NCBI GenBank assembly: GCA_036741795.1
Contig: DAINRO010000017.1
Coordinates: 1 to 37,934, forward strand
Direction: 5' to 3'
Origin: DATKKM01 sp036741795
GTDB lineage: Bacteria; Chloroflexota; Dehalococcoidia; SM23-28-2; RBG-16-64-32
Length of the DNA stretch: 37,934 bases
Made by a program: the position numbers and the translations under genes. This document shows positions 1-7,536 of the stretch, in pieces. The notes beneath the pieces are model-generated. The model saw nothing but the letters and a program-made list of their open reading frames with translations, was not told the DNA's origin and did no database searches. The stretch's first letter is position 1; every line of letters begins with the position of its first letter.

Positions 1-1
1 G

Positions 2-76
2 CTGGAGGACGCCCTTGTGGGGGACGATACCGATCTCGTCGGACTCGTCGGCGCCTACTATGGCGGCGTTCTGTAG
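2..76 (+). CDS. C-terminal fragment of an unidentified protein
   Basis: An open frame enters from the left edge and stops at TAG 74-76. It gives 24 residues ending in GLVGAYYGGVL. This is too short to assign a family. The next gene, on the opposite strand, is a DUF35 protein of the kind often found beside thiolase-like or acyl-CoA genes, so an acyl-CoA-related function is possible but not shown. Confidence 0.4.
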   Translation: MEDALVGDDTDLVGLVGAYYGGVL

Positions 77-95
77 CGCTGCTGCTTTTTGTCTA

Positions 96-132
96 TTCAC
101 AGATTTCACAGATTGACACTGATTTCACGGAT
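96..132. repeat. Short tandem repeat, four TTCACAGAT-like units
   Basis: Four consecutive units read TTCACAGAT, TTCACAGAT, TGACACTGAT and TTCACGGAT (9, 9, 10 and 9 bases). They lie in the gap between two converging genes. Tracts of this flavour recur in intergenic DNA of unrelated bacteria. No coding or promoter role is evident. Confidence 0.5.
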
Positions 133-149
133 TGCATTTGGATTTTGGC

Positions 150-190
150 TGTCATCCTGAGTGCAGCGCAGCGGAGTCCACGGATCTCGA
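150..190. repeat. Dispersed intergenic repeat of the TGTCATCCTGAG type
   Basis: The stretch starting TGTCATCCTGAG and ending GGATCTCGA resembles a short dispersed intergenic element seen in many environmental bacterial genomes. Only one copy is visible here, so its repeat status rests on recognition and not on copies within the window. It ends just before the 3' end of the DUF35 gene. Confidence 0.35.
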
Positions 191-196
191 ACGGGC

Positions 197-619
197 TCAT
201 GATGCTGGTTTGAATTTAATGAGTGTGACTTCTTCGGTTATGTCTTCGAAGAGGGCTTCGAGGGGCATGTCGCAGTGGATGGCTTTAGGGTCGGGGTCGA
301 TGCCGACTAGGTTGGTGAAGATGCGGGGGCCCTCGTCGAGGGTGACGAGGGCGGTGACGTATGGGATCTCGTTGGCCCAGGCGGGGTGGAAGGCGCGGTG
401 GTGGATGGCGTACGTGTAGAGGGTGCCGCGGCCGGATGCGCGGCGCCACTCGACGTCACGGGATCCGCAAGTGGGGCAGAAGTCGCGGGGGTACCAGTAG
501 GCGGCGTCGCAGGGGCGGCAGTGGGGGAGCCAGAGCTCGTGTTGGTTCGCCTTGTCCCAGAAGAACTGGGTCTCGGGGCTGGGTGAGGGGAGGGGTTTGG
601 CGTAGGCGTTTGCGGGCAT
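197..619 (-). CDS. DUF35 zinc-ribbon / OB-fold protein
   Basis: This 140-residue protein has the two-part DUF35 layout. An N-terminal helix and rubredoxin-like zinc ribbon carry CRPC and CPTC pairs at about residues 34-52 with an aromatic-rich spacer. A C-terminal OB-fold runs from about residue 60 to 135 (GRGTLYTYAIHHRAF, then VTALVTLDEGPR). Relatives act as partners of thiolase-like or hydratase enzymes (for example ChsH2 and archaeal acetoacetyl-CoA thiolase subunits), probably binding or channelling acyl-CoA. The usual thiolase partner is not visible; it could be the gene cut at the left edge, which lies on the other strand. An ACGT-type quasi-palindrome lies just upstream of the ATG. Family assignment is firm; substrate is unknown. 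Confidence 0.85.
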   Translation of the reverse strand: MPANAYAKPLPSPSPETQFFWDKANQHELWLPHCRPCDAAYWYPRDFCPTCGSRDVEWRRASGRGTLYTYAIHHRAFHPAWANEIPYVTALVTLDEGPRIFTNLVGIDPDPKAIHCDMPLEALFEDITEEVTLIKFKPAS

Positions 620-624
620 CGGTT

Positions 625-640
625 CTTACGTTTACGTTAG
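625..640. promoter_or_regulatory. Candidate operator: quasi-palindrome with ACGTTTACGT core
   Basis: CTTACGTTTACGTTAG is a 16-bp quasi-palindrome (CTWACGTWWACGTWAG) and also two TTACGT units in tandem. It lies 5 bases upstream of the DUF35 ATG. It resembles ACGT-spaced operators of MerR/TetR-type regulators of acyl-CoA catabolism such as LiuR. No regulator gene is nearby, so the assignment is tentative. Confidence 0.35.
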
Positions 641-666
641 GGAGGGAATGAGGGTCAAGCCCGTTG

Positions 667-1125
667 CTACTCGAGGAGCGCGAGGGTTTCGGCAAGAGGA
701 CGCGACTTTACGAGCGGGTCGGCGTGACGGTGAAGGCGAAGCCACCGCCCGTTGTCGTCCGTGTAGACCTCGGTGACGCGAAGGCTCCAGGCGTGCGGTT
801 CGGACCGGCCCTCGAACGTGACCCGGGACGTTTCAAGCAGGACTACGATCAAGAGATCGCCTGACTCGATCACGCGGATGAGTTCCTTCTCCCCGACTCC
901 GCTCTTGAATTGAGAACGCACGCGAGCCTGAATCTCCCTGAGTTGCTCCTGAGCGCGGCGAATGGGGCCTCCGAAGGGGCCGTAGATCGTCATCTGTTCG
1001 TGCTGAGAACTTGGGTTGTCGCCTTCGATGTTGTTGATCCACTCGTGGTGGCGCTGCTTGAAGGTCTCAACCAGTGACTGGATACGCGGCGGAAGGATCG
1101 CTCCCGCTTCGTAAATTGTTGGCAT
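667..1125 (-). CDS. Hypothetical protein
   Basis: This is a 152-residue soluble protein with no signal peptide or membrane segment. The ATG is preceded by a strong GAGGGGGTG ribosome-binding site, which supports the start. The N-terminal half is helical and charged. The C-terminal half alternates beta strands (LLIVVLLETSRV, HAWSLRVTEVYTDD, GRWLRLHRHADPL) and ends in a helix. The WSLRVTEVY...GRWLRLHRHAD pattern recalls SnoaL/NTF2-like folds, which often read W...R.T.V....GRWR..H.H.S. It is transcribed divergently from the nuo operon. No specific function can be assigned; the NTF2-like idea is a pattern impression only. Confidence 0.7.
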   Translation of the reverse strand: MPTIYEAGAILPPRIQSLVETFKQRHHEWINNIEGDNPSSQHEQMTIYGPFGGPIRRAQEQLREIQARVRSQFKSGVGEKELIRVIESGDLLIVVLLETSRVTFEGRSEPHAWSLRVTEVYTDDNGRWLRLHRHADPLVKSRPLAETLALLE

Positions 1126-1193
1126 GATTCACCCCCTCAGTTACGGCTGATCGGTGGGGTCCATTCTAGTCTGTGGATGACGGCCGCAACTCC

Positions 1194-1222
1194 TCGACCC
1201 TAACGGGGCGCCCTGCTATACT
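1194..1222 (+). promoter_or_regulatory. Predicted sigma70-type promoter of the nuo operon
   Basis: TCGACC (1194-1199) and TATACT (1217-1222) are separated by 17 bases, with a predicted transcription start near 1229 and nuoA starting at 1264. The -10 is identical to that of guaB3 and the -35 differs from that one by a single base. Confidence 0.55.
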
Positions 1223-1263
1223 TCGGCGCTGCTAGAGATTTATTTCACAAAGTAGGATTTTCG

Positions 1264-1638
1264 ATGCTTCCAGAGTGGGGACAGGCCGGCTTCATGATCG
1301 CTCTGGCTCTCATCTTCCCTATCGGCGGGATCCTCTCCTCGTGGGCCCTCGGGATCGTCGGCATCCGCCCCGACCGGCCGGACGTGATCAAGGAAGCGAC
1401 GTACGAGTGCGGCGTCGAGACAGAGGGGCCGACGTGGGTCCAGTTCAATTTCCGCTACTTCTATTTCGCCCTTTTGTTCGTGATCTTCGACATCGAGGCG
1501 GTGTTTCTCTACCCGTGGGCCGTGTCGTTCGAGAACGCGGGTGTGATCGCCTTCGTTGAGGTGCTGACGTTCGTCGTGATCTTGCTCATCGGGCTGCTGT
1601 ACGCCTGGCGCAAGAACGCGCTGGAGTGGATGGACTAG
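1264..1638 (+). CDS. nuoA: NADH-quinone oxidoreductase subunit A
   Basis: NuoA is a small membrane subunit of complex I next to the quinone chamber. The 124 residues show three hydrophobic helices (about 8-32, 65-88 and 93-115). The conserved loop includes YECGVE and the FRYFYFALLFVIFDIEA segment, whose acidic and Cys residues are diagnostic of the family. An AGTAGGA ribosome-binding site precedes the ATG. It is the first gene of a tightly packed operon; nuoC follows after one base, where nuoB would normally lie. Confidence 0.95.
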   Translation: MLPEWGQAGFMIALALIFPIGGILSSWALGIVGIRPDRPDVIKEATYECGVETEGPTWVQFNFRYFYFALLFVIFDIEAVFLYPWAVSFENAGVIAFVEVLTFVVILLIGLLYAWRKNALEWMD

Positions 1639-1639
1639 G

Positions 1640-2161
1640 GTGACGGCGACGGTCACCGGACTGGAAGTCGCGGGGGCGATCGAGCAGCGGTTCCCCGACG
1701 CCGTGGTAGAGGCGACCCCGGAGTACGCAGTGGTAGCGCCCGAGGAACTGATCGAGGTGCTGACGTGGCTGCGTGATGACGATTCGATGCTGTTCAAGTT
1801 CCTCAGTTCGCTGACGGCAGTGGACAGGGAGGAGTGGTTCGAGGTGGTGTATCACCTGGAGTCGTTCCGGACGAACCGGATCACGGTGATAAAAGTGAGG
1901 AGCGACGATCGCGACGATCCAATCGTGCCATCGGTGGTCGATGTGTGGCCGGGGGCGCAACTTCAGGAGCGCGAGGCGTACGACCTAATGGGTATTCGCT
2001 TCGAGGGCAATCCGGACCTGCGGCGCATCTTCCTCTGGGACGGCTTCGCGGGCTTCCCGCTGCGCAAGGACTACATGAACCTGGCGGGCGGCCAGATGGC
2101 CGGACTGGAACGTTTCCCGGGCGAGCCGGGGCTCGAGTTCAACAACCGGGGCACGCAATGA
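1640..2161 (+). CDS. nuoC: NADH-quinone oxidoreductase subunit C
   Basis: NuoC is a peripheral-arm structural subunit (30-kDa family) that packs against NuoD and NuoB. The 173-residue protein has the family signature near residues 113-148: EREAYDLMGIRFEGNPDLRR, then FLWDGF and FPLRKDY. The start is GTG, one base after the nuoA stop, and its end overlaps nuoD (ATGA). It directly follows nuoA, so the [4Fe-4S] N2 subunit gene nuoB is missing from its usual place between them. Confidence 0.95.
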   Translation: MTATVTGLEVAGAIEQRFPDAVVEATPEYAVVAPEELIEVLTWLRDDDSMLFKFLSSLTAVDREEWFEVVYHLESFRTNRITVIKVRSDDRDDPIVPSVVDVWPGAQLQEREAYDLMGIRFEGNPDLRRIFLWDGFAGFPLRKDYMNLAGGQMAGLERFPGEPGLEFNNRGTQ

Positions 2162-3303
2162 CGAGCCTCCAGTCCGAACCTTTCGTCATCAACATTGGGC
2201 CGCAGCACCCGAGTACGCACGGGGTGTTCCGTCTGCGGCTGACGATGGACGGAGAGAAGATCACCGAGGCCGACATGGTCATGGGATATCTGCACCGGTC
2301 CATGGAGAAATTGGCCGAAGAGCGCACGTACACGCAGAACATCCCGTTCACGGATAGGACGGACTACCTGTCGGCGATGACCGGCAACCTGGCGTACGTG
2401 TTGGCAGTCGAGCGGCTGATGGAGGTCGAAGTTCCGGAGCGCGCGAAGTGGCTGCGGATGATCATGGCGGAGTTGCAGCGGATCGCCAGCCATGCCATGG
2501 CCGTCGGCATCTTCGCGAACGACACTGGCGCCTGGCAGACGCCGGTCATGCACATGTTCCGCGACCGAGAGAAGATCCTGGACCTTTTCGAAATGGCGTG
2601 TGGTGCGCGATTGACTCTGAACTACATGCGGATCGGCGGTGTCTCACGCGACATCCCCCCGGAGTGGATCCCGCAGGCGAAAAAGCTGCTAAAGGACCTC
2701 CCAAAGAAGTTCGCGGAGTACGAAGACCTGCTTCTCACGAACGAGATCATCGTCGCACGATCGCGGGGCATCGGCGTGCTCACGCCGGACCAGGCGATAG
2801 CGCACTCCGTTAGCGGGCCGATGCTGCGAGGTAGCGGGGTCGCGTGGGATATCCGCAAGGCCGATCCATATGCGGCGTACGACAAGGTGGACTTCGACGT
2901 CGCCGTCGGAACGAACGGAGACGTGTACGACCGTTTCGTGGTGCGGATGGCCGAAATGCGGCAGAGTTTGCGAATCCTCGAACAGGCACTGGAGATGATG
3001 CCGGAAGGACCAGTGCACGCGCGGCTGGGCGCCGCGACGGTTCAGCCTGGCGGGCAGTCGATTGCTCCGCTGGCGTATCGCCCGCCTGTTGGCGAAGCCT
3101 ACGCTCGGATCGAGTCGCCGCGAGGCGAGATCGGCTACTACATCGTCAGCGACGGCAGCCCGGCGCCGTTCCGGTTCCACATCCGGTCGCCTTCGTTCAT
3201 CAACCTGACGCCGCTGGCGCTGATGACCGTCGGGTCGACGGTCGCAGACGCGGTCGTGATCCTCGGAAGCGTCGATATCGTCGTGGGCGAGGTGGACCGG
3301 TGA
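2158..3303 (+). CDS. nuoD: NADH-quinone oxidoreductase subunit D
   Basis: NuoD is the 49-kDa quinone-site subunit, descended from the large subunit of [NiFe] hydrogenases. The 381-residue length is typical. The N-terminal NIGPQHPSTHG loop supplies the quinone-binding His, and IPFTDRTDYLS follows with the Tyr region. The C-terminal IRSPSFINL and GSVDIVVGEVDR match the family end. The ATG at 2158 overlaps the nuoC stop; an in-frame extension further upstream would run through nuoC and is rejected. Key quinone-site residues are intact, so the protein looks functional although its neighbour NuoB is not encoded here. Confidence 0.96.
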   Translation: MTSLQSEPFVINIGPQHPSTHGVFRLRLTMDGEKITEADMVMGYLHRSMEKLAEERTYTQNIPFTDRTDYLSAMTGNLAYVLAVERLMEVEVPERAKWLRMIMAELQRIASHAMAVGIFANDTGAWQTPVMHMFRDREKILDLFEMACGARLTLNYMRIGGVSRDIPPEWIPQAKKLLKDLPKKFAEYEDLLLTNEIIVARSRGIGVLTPDQAIAHSVSGPMLRGSGVAWDIRKADPYAAYDKVDFDVAVGTNGDVYDRFVVRMAEMRQSLRILEQALEMMPEGPVHARLGAATVQPGGQSIAPLAYRPPVGEAYARIESPRGEIGYYIVSDGSPAPFRFHIRSPSFINLTPLALMTVGSTVADAVVILGSVDIVVGEVDR

Positions 3304-4556
3304 TGGGGCTGCTCGCGATGCTTCTGGAGGGGGAGTGGTACGACTTCGGGGATCTCGCGGAGCAGATCGAAGACTGGGGCGCGCCGGACGAAGCCGCTTA
3401 CGTACTCGCTACGCTGGTCGCCACCGTGGTGATTCTGCTGTGGGCAGTATTGAGCGTGCTCGCCTTCATCTGGATCGAGCGCCGCGTCGTAGCTTTGATG
3501 CAGAATCGGAAGGGGCCGAACCGGGTTGGCCCGGCCGGACTCCTGCAACCGGTCGCGGACGCCCTGAAGCTCCTGATGAAGGAAGCCATCACCACGGCCG
3601 GAGCGGACCGCATCCTGTTCTGGGCGGCCCCGATCATTATCTTCGTCCCCACACTGGCAATCTTCGCTATCTTCCCGTGGGGCGAGAACATGGTCCTCGC
3701 CGATCTGAACGTTGGAGTGCTCTTCCTGCTCGCCATCGCCGGGATCAACACCCCCGCCGTCTTCCTGGCGGGCTGGTCCAGCAACAACAAGTACGCACTG
3801 CTCGGCTCAATGCGAACCATCGCCATGCTCATCAGCTACGAGATCATCCAGGTGCTGGCGCTCCTAGCGCCGGTGCTCTTCGTGAGCAGCATGCGGATGG
3901 CGGACATCGTGAGCTGGCAAGAAGACTACGTTTGGATCGTGCTGATCCAGCCGCTTGGGCTCCTGGCCTACATCATCGCCGGCGCGGTCGAGATGAACCG
4001 CTCACCAGCGGACAACGCGGAGGCGGAGTCGGAGATTGTGGCGGGATATCACACGGAATATGGCGGCATTAAGTTCGGATTCTTCTACCAGGGCGAGTAC
4101 CTCGCAGGGTTTGCGATCGCCGCGGCGGTCGTCACGCTCTATTTTGGCGGCTGGACGCTGTTCGGGTTGGAGGAGTGGATCCCCGGTTGGAGCATCTTCC
4201 TCGGGAAGCTGTACACGATCTTCTTCATCTACATATGGTCACGCGGCACGCTGCCCCGCCTTCGGATCGATCAGCTTATGGGGTTTGCGTGGAAGTTCCT
4301 CCTCCCGCTGACGATCGCCAATGTGCTGATTGTAGGTGCGGAAGTCCTGATCTGGCGGGAGAACGAACTCTCGTCGTGGGAGGCTTTGCCCGCGATAGCC
4401 GTCGTTAACCTGGCGCTCGGCGTAGTCCTCTTTGCGGGGTGGGCCCGCTTCCTCGGTCACGGCAAGGGAACGCAGGCAGCCAGCGGCGCCATCCTCACGC
4501 AGGAGATCGGCACCGTCCACTTCAAACCCGCTGTGGGTACCGAGGCGGGGAGCTGA
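3303..4556 (+). CDS. nuoH: NADH-quinone oxidoreductase subunit H
   Basis: NuoH links the peripheral and membrane arms of complex I and forms much of the quinone tunnel. The 417-residue protein has about eight to nine membrane helices and an extended acidic N-terminus of about 30 residues. Signature motifs are present: IERRVVALMQNRKGPNRVGP, GWSSNNKYALLG and the loop MNRSPADNAEAESE followed by AGYHTEYGG. Most NuoH proteins read NRSPFDLPEAESE here, so PFD is replaced by PAD. The ATG overlaps the nuoD TGA and the gene ends overlapping nuoJ (TGATG). Confidence 0.95.
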   Translation: MGLLAMLLEGEWYDFGDLAEQIEDWGAPDEAAYVLATLVATVVILLWAVLSVLAFIWIERRVVALMQNRKGPNRVGPAGLLQPVADALKLLMKEAITTAGADRILFWAAPIIIFVPTLAIFAIFPWGENMVLADLNVGVLFLLAIAGINTPAVFLAGWSSNNKYALLGSMRTIAMLISYEIIQVLALLAPVLFVSSMRMADIVSWQEDYVWIVLIQPLGLLAYIIAGAVEMNRSPADNAEAESEIVAGYHTEYGGIKFGFFYQGEYLAGFAIAAAVVTLYFGGWTLFGLEEWIPGWSIFLGKLYTIFFIYIWSRGTLPRLRIDQLMGFAWKFLLPLTIANVLIVGAEVLIWRENELSSWEALPAIAVVNLALGVVLFAGWARFLGHGKGTQAASGAILTQEIGTVHFKPAVGTEAGS

Positions 4557-5065
4557 TGGACGAGACCGGCGTTGTCATCGCGTTCTGGGTGCTGGCCATC
4601 ATGACGATTGGGTCGGCGCTGGGCGTCGTCGGCGCAAGGAACATCATTCACGCAGTTGTATTCCTGGTTGCGTCGTTCCTCGGCTTGGCCGGCCTGTACG
4701 TGACACTTTCAGCCGACTTTATTGCCGTGGCCCAAATGCTCATTTACGTCGGAGCGATCTCTATCCTGTTGCTCTTCGCGATCGTCCTGACGCCGCAAGA
4801 AAACCGCAACAACTCTGAAGGATTCCTCCGCCTTCCGGCGCTCGCCCTGGCCCTCCTGGTGGGCGCCGTGATGATCTTCGCGGCCGTTGATACGGAGTGG
4901 GCTATCGCCGACAGAGATGGGTTCGAGGAAACAGCGTCGGCGATTGGCGACGCTCTCCTCGACAAGTACGCCCTGCCATTCGAGATTGCGTCGGTGCTGT
5001 TGCTCGTGGCAGTGATTGGTTCGATCGTCTTGGTCCGGCCAGAGCCCATGGAGGAGGACGAGTAG
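4556..5065 (+). CDS. nuoJ: NADH-quinone oxidoreductase subunit J
   Basis: NuoJ is a membrane subunit next to NuoK and NuoA. The 169-residue protein has five hydrophobic helices and the family motifs ARNIIHAVVFLV, then ADFIAVAQMLIYVGAISIL. The ATG at 4556 overlaps the nuoH stop; a longer frame reading into nuoH is not supported by homology. The 3' end overlaps the GTG of nuoK. nuoI, which normally lies between nuoH and nuoJ, is absent. Confidence 0.94.
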   Translation: MDETGVVIAFWVLAIMTIGSALGVVGARNIIHAVVFLVASFLGLAGLYVTLSADFIAVAQMLIYVGAISILLLFAIVLTPQENRNNSEGFLRLPALALALLVGAVMIFAAVDTEWAIADRDGFEETASAIGDALLDKYALPFEIASVLLLVAVIGSIVLVRPEPMEEDE

Positions 5066-5379
5066 TGTCCGTTGACCTCGAGCACTACCTGATCGTCAGC
5101 GGCTTGCTGTTCTCAATCGGCCTGTACGTGACGCTCGCCAAACAGAGCTTCATCGGGGTACTGATCGGCATCGAGATGATGTTCAACGCTGTCAATCTCT
5201 CGTTCATCTCCTTCGCCCGTTTCGTCGAGTCTGGAGATCCGATTTCCGGCCACGTCTTCGTCGTCTTCACGATCACCGTGTCGGCGGCGGAAGCAGCGAC
5301 TGCGCTGGCGCTGGCGGTGCTGCTCTACCGGGTCAAGGGAACCGTGGAGGTAGAGAGGATGGACCTGCTCAAGTGGTAG
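5065..5379 (+). CDS. nuoK: NADH-quinone oxidoreductase subunit K
   Basis: NuoK is a three-helix antiporter-related membrane subunit. The 104-residue protein has the conserved GIEMMFNAVNLSFI helix with the membrane Glu, and the second-half motif FTITVSAAEAATALALAVLLYR. The GTG start at 5065 overlaps the nuoJ TAG and gives the usual length of about 100 residues. Confidence 0.95.
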   Translation: MSVDLEHYLIVSGLLFSIGLYVTLAKQSFIGVLIGIEMMFNAVNLSFISFARFVESGDPISGHVFVVFTITVSAAEAATALALAVLLYRVKGTVEVERMDLLKW

Positions 5380-5397
5380 TCGAGAAGGTGTACTGAC

Positions 5398-5592
5398 ATG
5401 TGGGCGAAGATCATGGAAACGAAGAACGGGTACACGGCGGACGTGTGGCGTGAGCTGTTCAACGCTTGCGCGCTGAGCGTGCGCGTCGTGCCGAAGGATG
5501 GCACCGGCATTCCATCTGAAGGGGAGGCGTGCGACATCTACGTTCCCTGGGGTAAGACTCATGTGGCCGAGGAGATCCTGAGGAAGAGTTGA
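5398..5592 (+). CDS. Small hypothetical protein embedded between nuoK and nuoL (possible DUF2007-like)
   Basis: This 64-residue soluble protein has no membrane segment. An AGAAGG ribosome-binding site sits 9 bases before the ATG, and its TGA overlaps the ATG of nuoL, so it is translationally placed in the operon. The sequence runs from an N-terminal helix (VWRELFNACALSVRVVP) through a Gly/Pro-containing loop to CDIYVPWGKTHVAEEILRKS. That layout, with a strand pair and closing helix, resembles DUF2007 'putative signal transducing' domains, but the match is by eye. It is not a recognised complex I subunit. An accessory or assembly role is inferred only from position. Confidence 0.75.
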   Translation: MWAKIMETKNGYTADVWRELFNACALSVRVVPKDGTGIPSEGEACDIYVPWGKTHVAEEILRKS

Positions 5593-7535
5593 TGGATCCG
5601 ATCAAGGAATGGGCACTCTGGGCGATCATGTTGCTGCCGCTGGGCAGCTTCGCGATCATCTCGCTCGTTTCGTTCCTGGGGCTGACGCGTAACGGCATCT
5701 GGTCGCCGCGCATGAGCGGATACCTCACAATCCTCGCGATCCTGGGCTCTTTCCTCCTCTCTCTCTGGGCCTTCGACACGATTGTCGACTCCGATGGCGC
5801 CCGCGTGGGGTTCGAGGCGCACCACTGGCTCGAAGTTGGGCCGCTGGAGATCAACATCGGCGTCACCCTGGACGGGTTGACGGGCGTAATGCTGGTCGTT
5901 GTCACCGGGGTTTCGCTGCTTGTCCAGATTTACTCGCAGGAGTACATGCGCGGCGACGATGGTTACTCGCGCTACTTTGCTTACATGTCGCTCTTCACTG
6001 CTTCGATGCTGGGTCTGCTACTCGCATCGAGCATCTTGCAGCTATTCGTCTTTTGGGAGCTGGTCGGTCTTTGCTCCTACTTGCTGATCGGGTTCTGGTT
6101 TTACAAAGACTCTGCCCGAAAGGCGGCGACGAAGGCTTTCCTCGTGACTCGCATCGGCGACATCGGCTTCATGATCGGCATCCTCATCGTTTTCACCGAG
6201 ACCGGGACGCTGGATATCCTGGAGATCCAGGAGGCGGCGATCGCGGGGGCGATTGGCTCAACTGCGCTGACGTGGTTCGCCCTCGGCATGTTTGCCGGGG
6301 CCGCCGGGAAGTCGGCGCAGTTCCCGCTCCACGTGTGGCTCCCTGACGCTATGGAGGGCCCGACACCCGTTTCGGCCCTGATTCACGCGGCGACGATGGT
6401 TGCGGCCGGTGTCTACTTGGTGGCCCGGATGTTCCCGGTCTTCGCCGAGTCAGAGGACGCGCTCCTCGTGGTGGCGATCATCGGGTCAATCACTGCCATT
6501 ATCGCGTCGCTGCTTGGCATCGTGGCCACGGACATCAAGCGAGTGATGGCCTACTCCACGATCTCGCAGCTCGGCTACATGATGATGGGTCTCGGAGTGT
6601 TCGGCATGGTCGCGGCCATCTTCCACCTCTTCACTCATGCTTTCTTCAAGTCCCTCCTGTTCCTGGGGTCGGGGTCCGTGAACCACGCCACGGGCACGTT
6701 CGACATGCGAAAGATGGGCGGACTGCGAGGACACATGCCAATCACTTTCGTAACGATGCTCATCGGCAGTCTCGCCCTAGTCGGCGTCTTTCCACTCTCC
6801 GGGTTCTGGAGCAAGGACGAAATCCTCGCCGATGCCTGGGAGGACAAGCCCTGGGTGTTCGTCGTCGGGATGACCGGCGTTTTTCTCACCGCTCTCTACG
6901 TAGGCCGCATGCTATTCATGACCTTCGGCGGGGATTACAAGGGCGGAGAGCAAGATGAGGGTGGCCACGGAGAAAGTCATCACGGAACGCCGCACGAGTC
7001 ACCGTGGCTCATGACAGGGCCACTCATGGTTCTCGCCGTGATGGCGGTGATCGCAGGGTTCTTCAACTGGGACGACTGGCTGGGCCACATTATCGAAGGC
7101 TGGCTGCCGCACGAGACGGAGGAACTGGTCACCCACTCCGAATTCAGCGTCTGGATAGCAGCGGTATCTGGCTTGCTTGGAATCGCAGGGCTCGCCCTGG
7201 CGTGGGCGATCTACGGCCTCCGGGTGTTTGAAGCGGAGAAGATCCGCAACGCGCTGGGACCGATTCCAACGGTCCTGGAGAACCGGTACTACCTGGATTA
7301 CCTCTACCAGGACGTCCTGCTCAAGTACGTGCTCATGGGCGGCATAGCCCAGGTCACGGCAATGTGGGACAAGTACGTCATTGACGACTTCGTCAACGGC
7401 GTCGCCCGTCTCGCGTCGTGGTTCGGAGACAAGGCACGGATGGCCCAGACGGGTCAACCGCAGTTGTACGCGAGTGTCATGTTTGTCGGATCGATCGCAG
7501 CAGTGATCGCCATTCTGTTGGTGAGCGACCTGTAG
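5592..7535 (+). CDS. nuoL: NADH-quinone oxidoreductase subunit L
   Basis: NuoL is the distal proton-pumping, antiporter-like subunit with the long lateral helix. The 647-residue protein has the expected many-helix profile. It carries FWELVGLCSYLLIGFWF, the pump core KSAQFPLHVWLPDAMEGPTP, ALIHAATMVAAGVYL, and AYSTISQLGYMMMGLG. The C-terminal region after about residue 440 has the histidine-rich hydrophilic loop and the amphipathic helix. The ATG overlaps the TGA of the small upstream gene; the TTG one codon earlier is less likely. Confidence 0.96.
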   Translation: MDPIKEWALWAIMLLPLGSFAIISLVSFLGLTRNGIWSPRMSGYLTILAILGSFLLSLWAFDTIVDSDGARVGFEAHHWLEVGPLEINIGVTLDGLTGVMLVVVTGVSLLVQIYSQEYMRGDDGYSRYFAYMSLFTASMLGLLLASSILQLFVFWELVGLCSYLLIGFWFYKDSARKAATKAFLVTRIGDIGFMIGILIVFTETGTLDILEIQEAAIAGAIGSTALTWFALGMFAGAAGKSAQFPLHVWLPDAMEGPTPVSALIHAATMVAAGVYLVARMFPVFAESEDALLVVAIIGSITAIIASLLGIVATDIKRVMAYSTISQLGYMMMGLGVFGMVAAIFHLFTHAFFKSLLFLGSGSVNHATGTFDMRKMGGLRGHMPITFVTMLIGSLALVGVFPLSGFWSKDEILADAWEDKPWVFVVGMTGVFLTALYVGRMLFMTFGGDYKGGEQDEGGHGESHHGTPHESPWLMTGPLMVLAVMAVIAGFFNWDDWLGHIIEGWLPHETEELVTHSEFSVWIAAVSGLLGIAGLALAWAIYGLRVFEAEKIRNALGPIPTVLENRYYLDYLYQDVLLKYVLMGGIAQVTAMWDKYVIDDFVNGVARLASWFGDKARMAQTGQPQLYASVMFVGSIAAVIAILLVSDL

Positions 7536-7536
7536 A

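Noticed and set aside
1834..2157. Upstream in-frame extension of nuoD
   Set aside because: It reads through nuoC in another frame; the ATG at 2158 overlaps the nuoC stop and gives the standard NuoD length.
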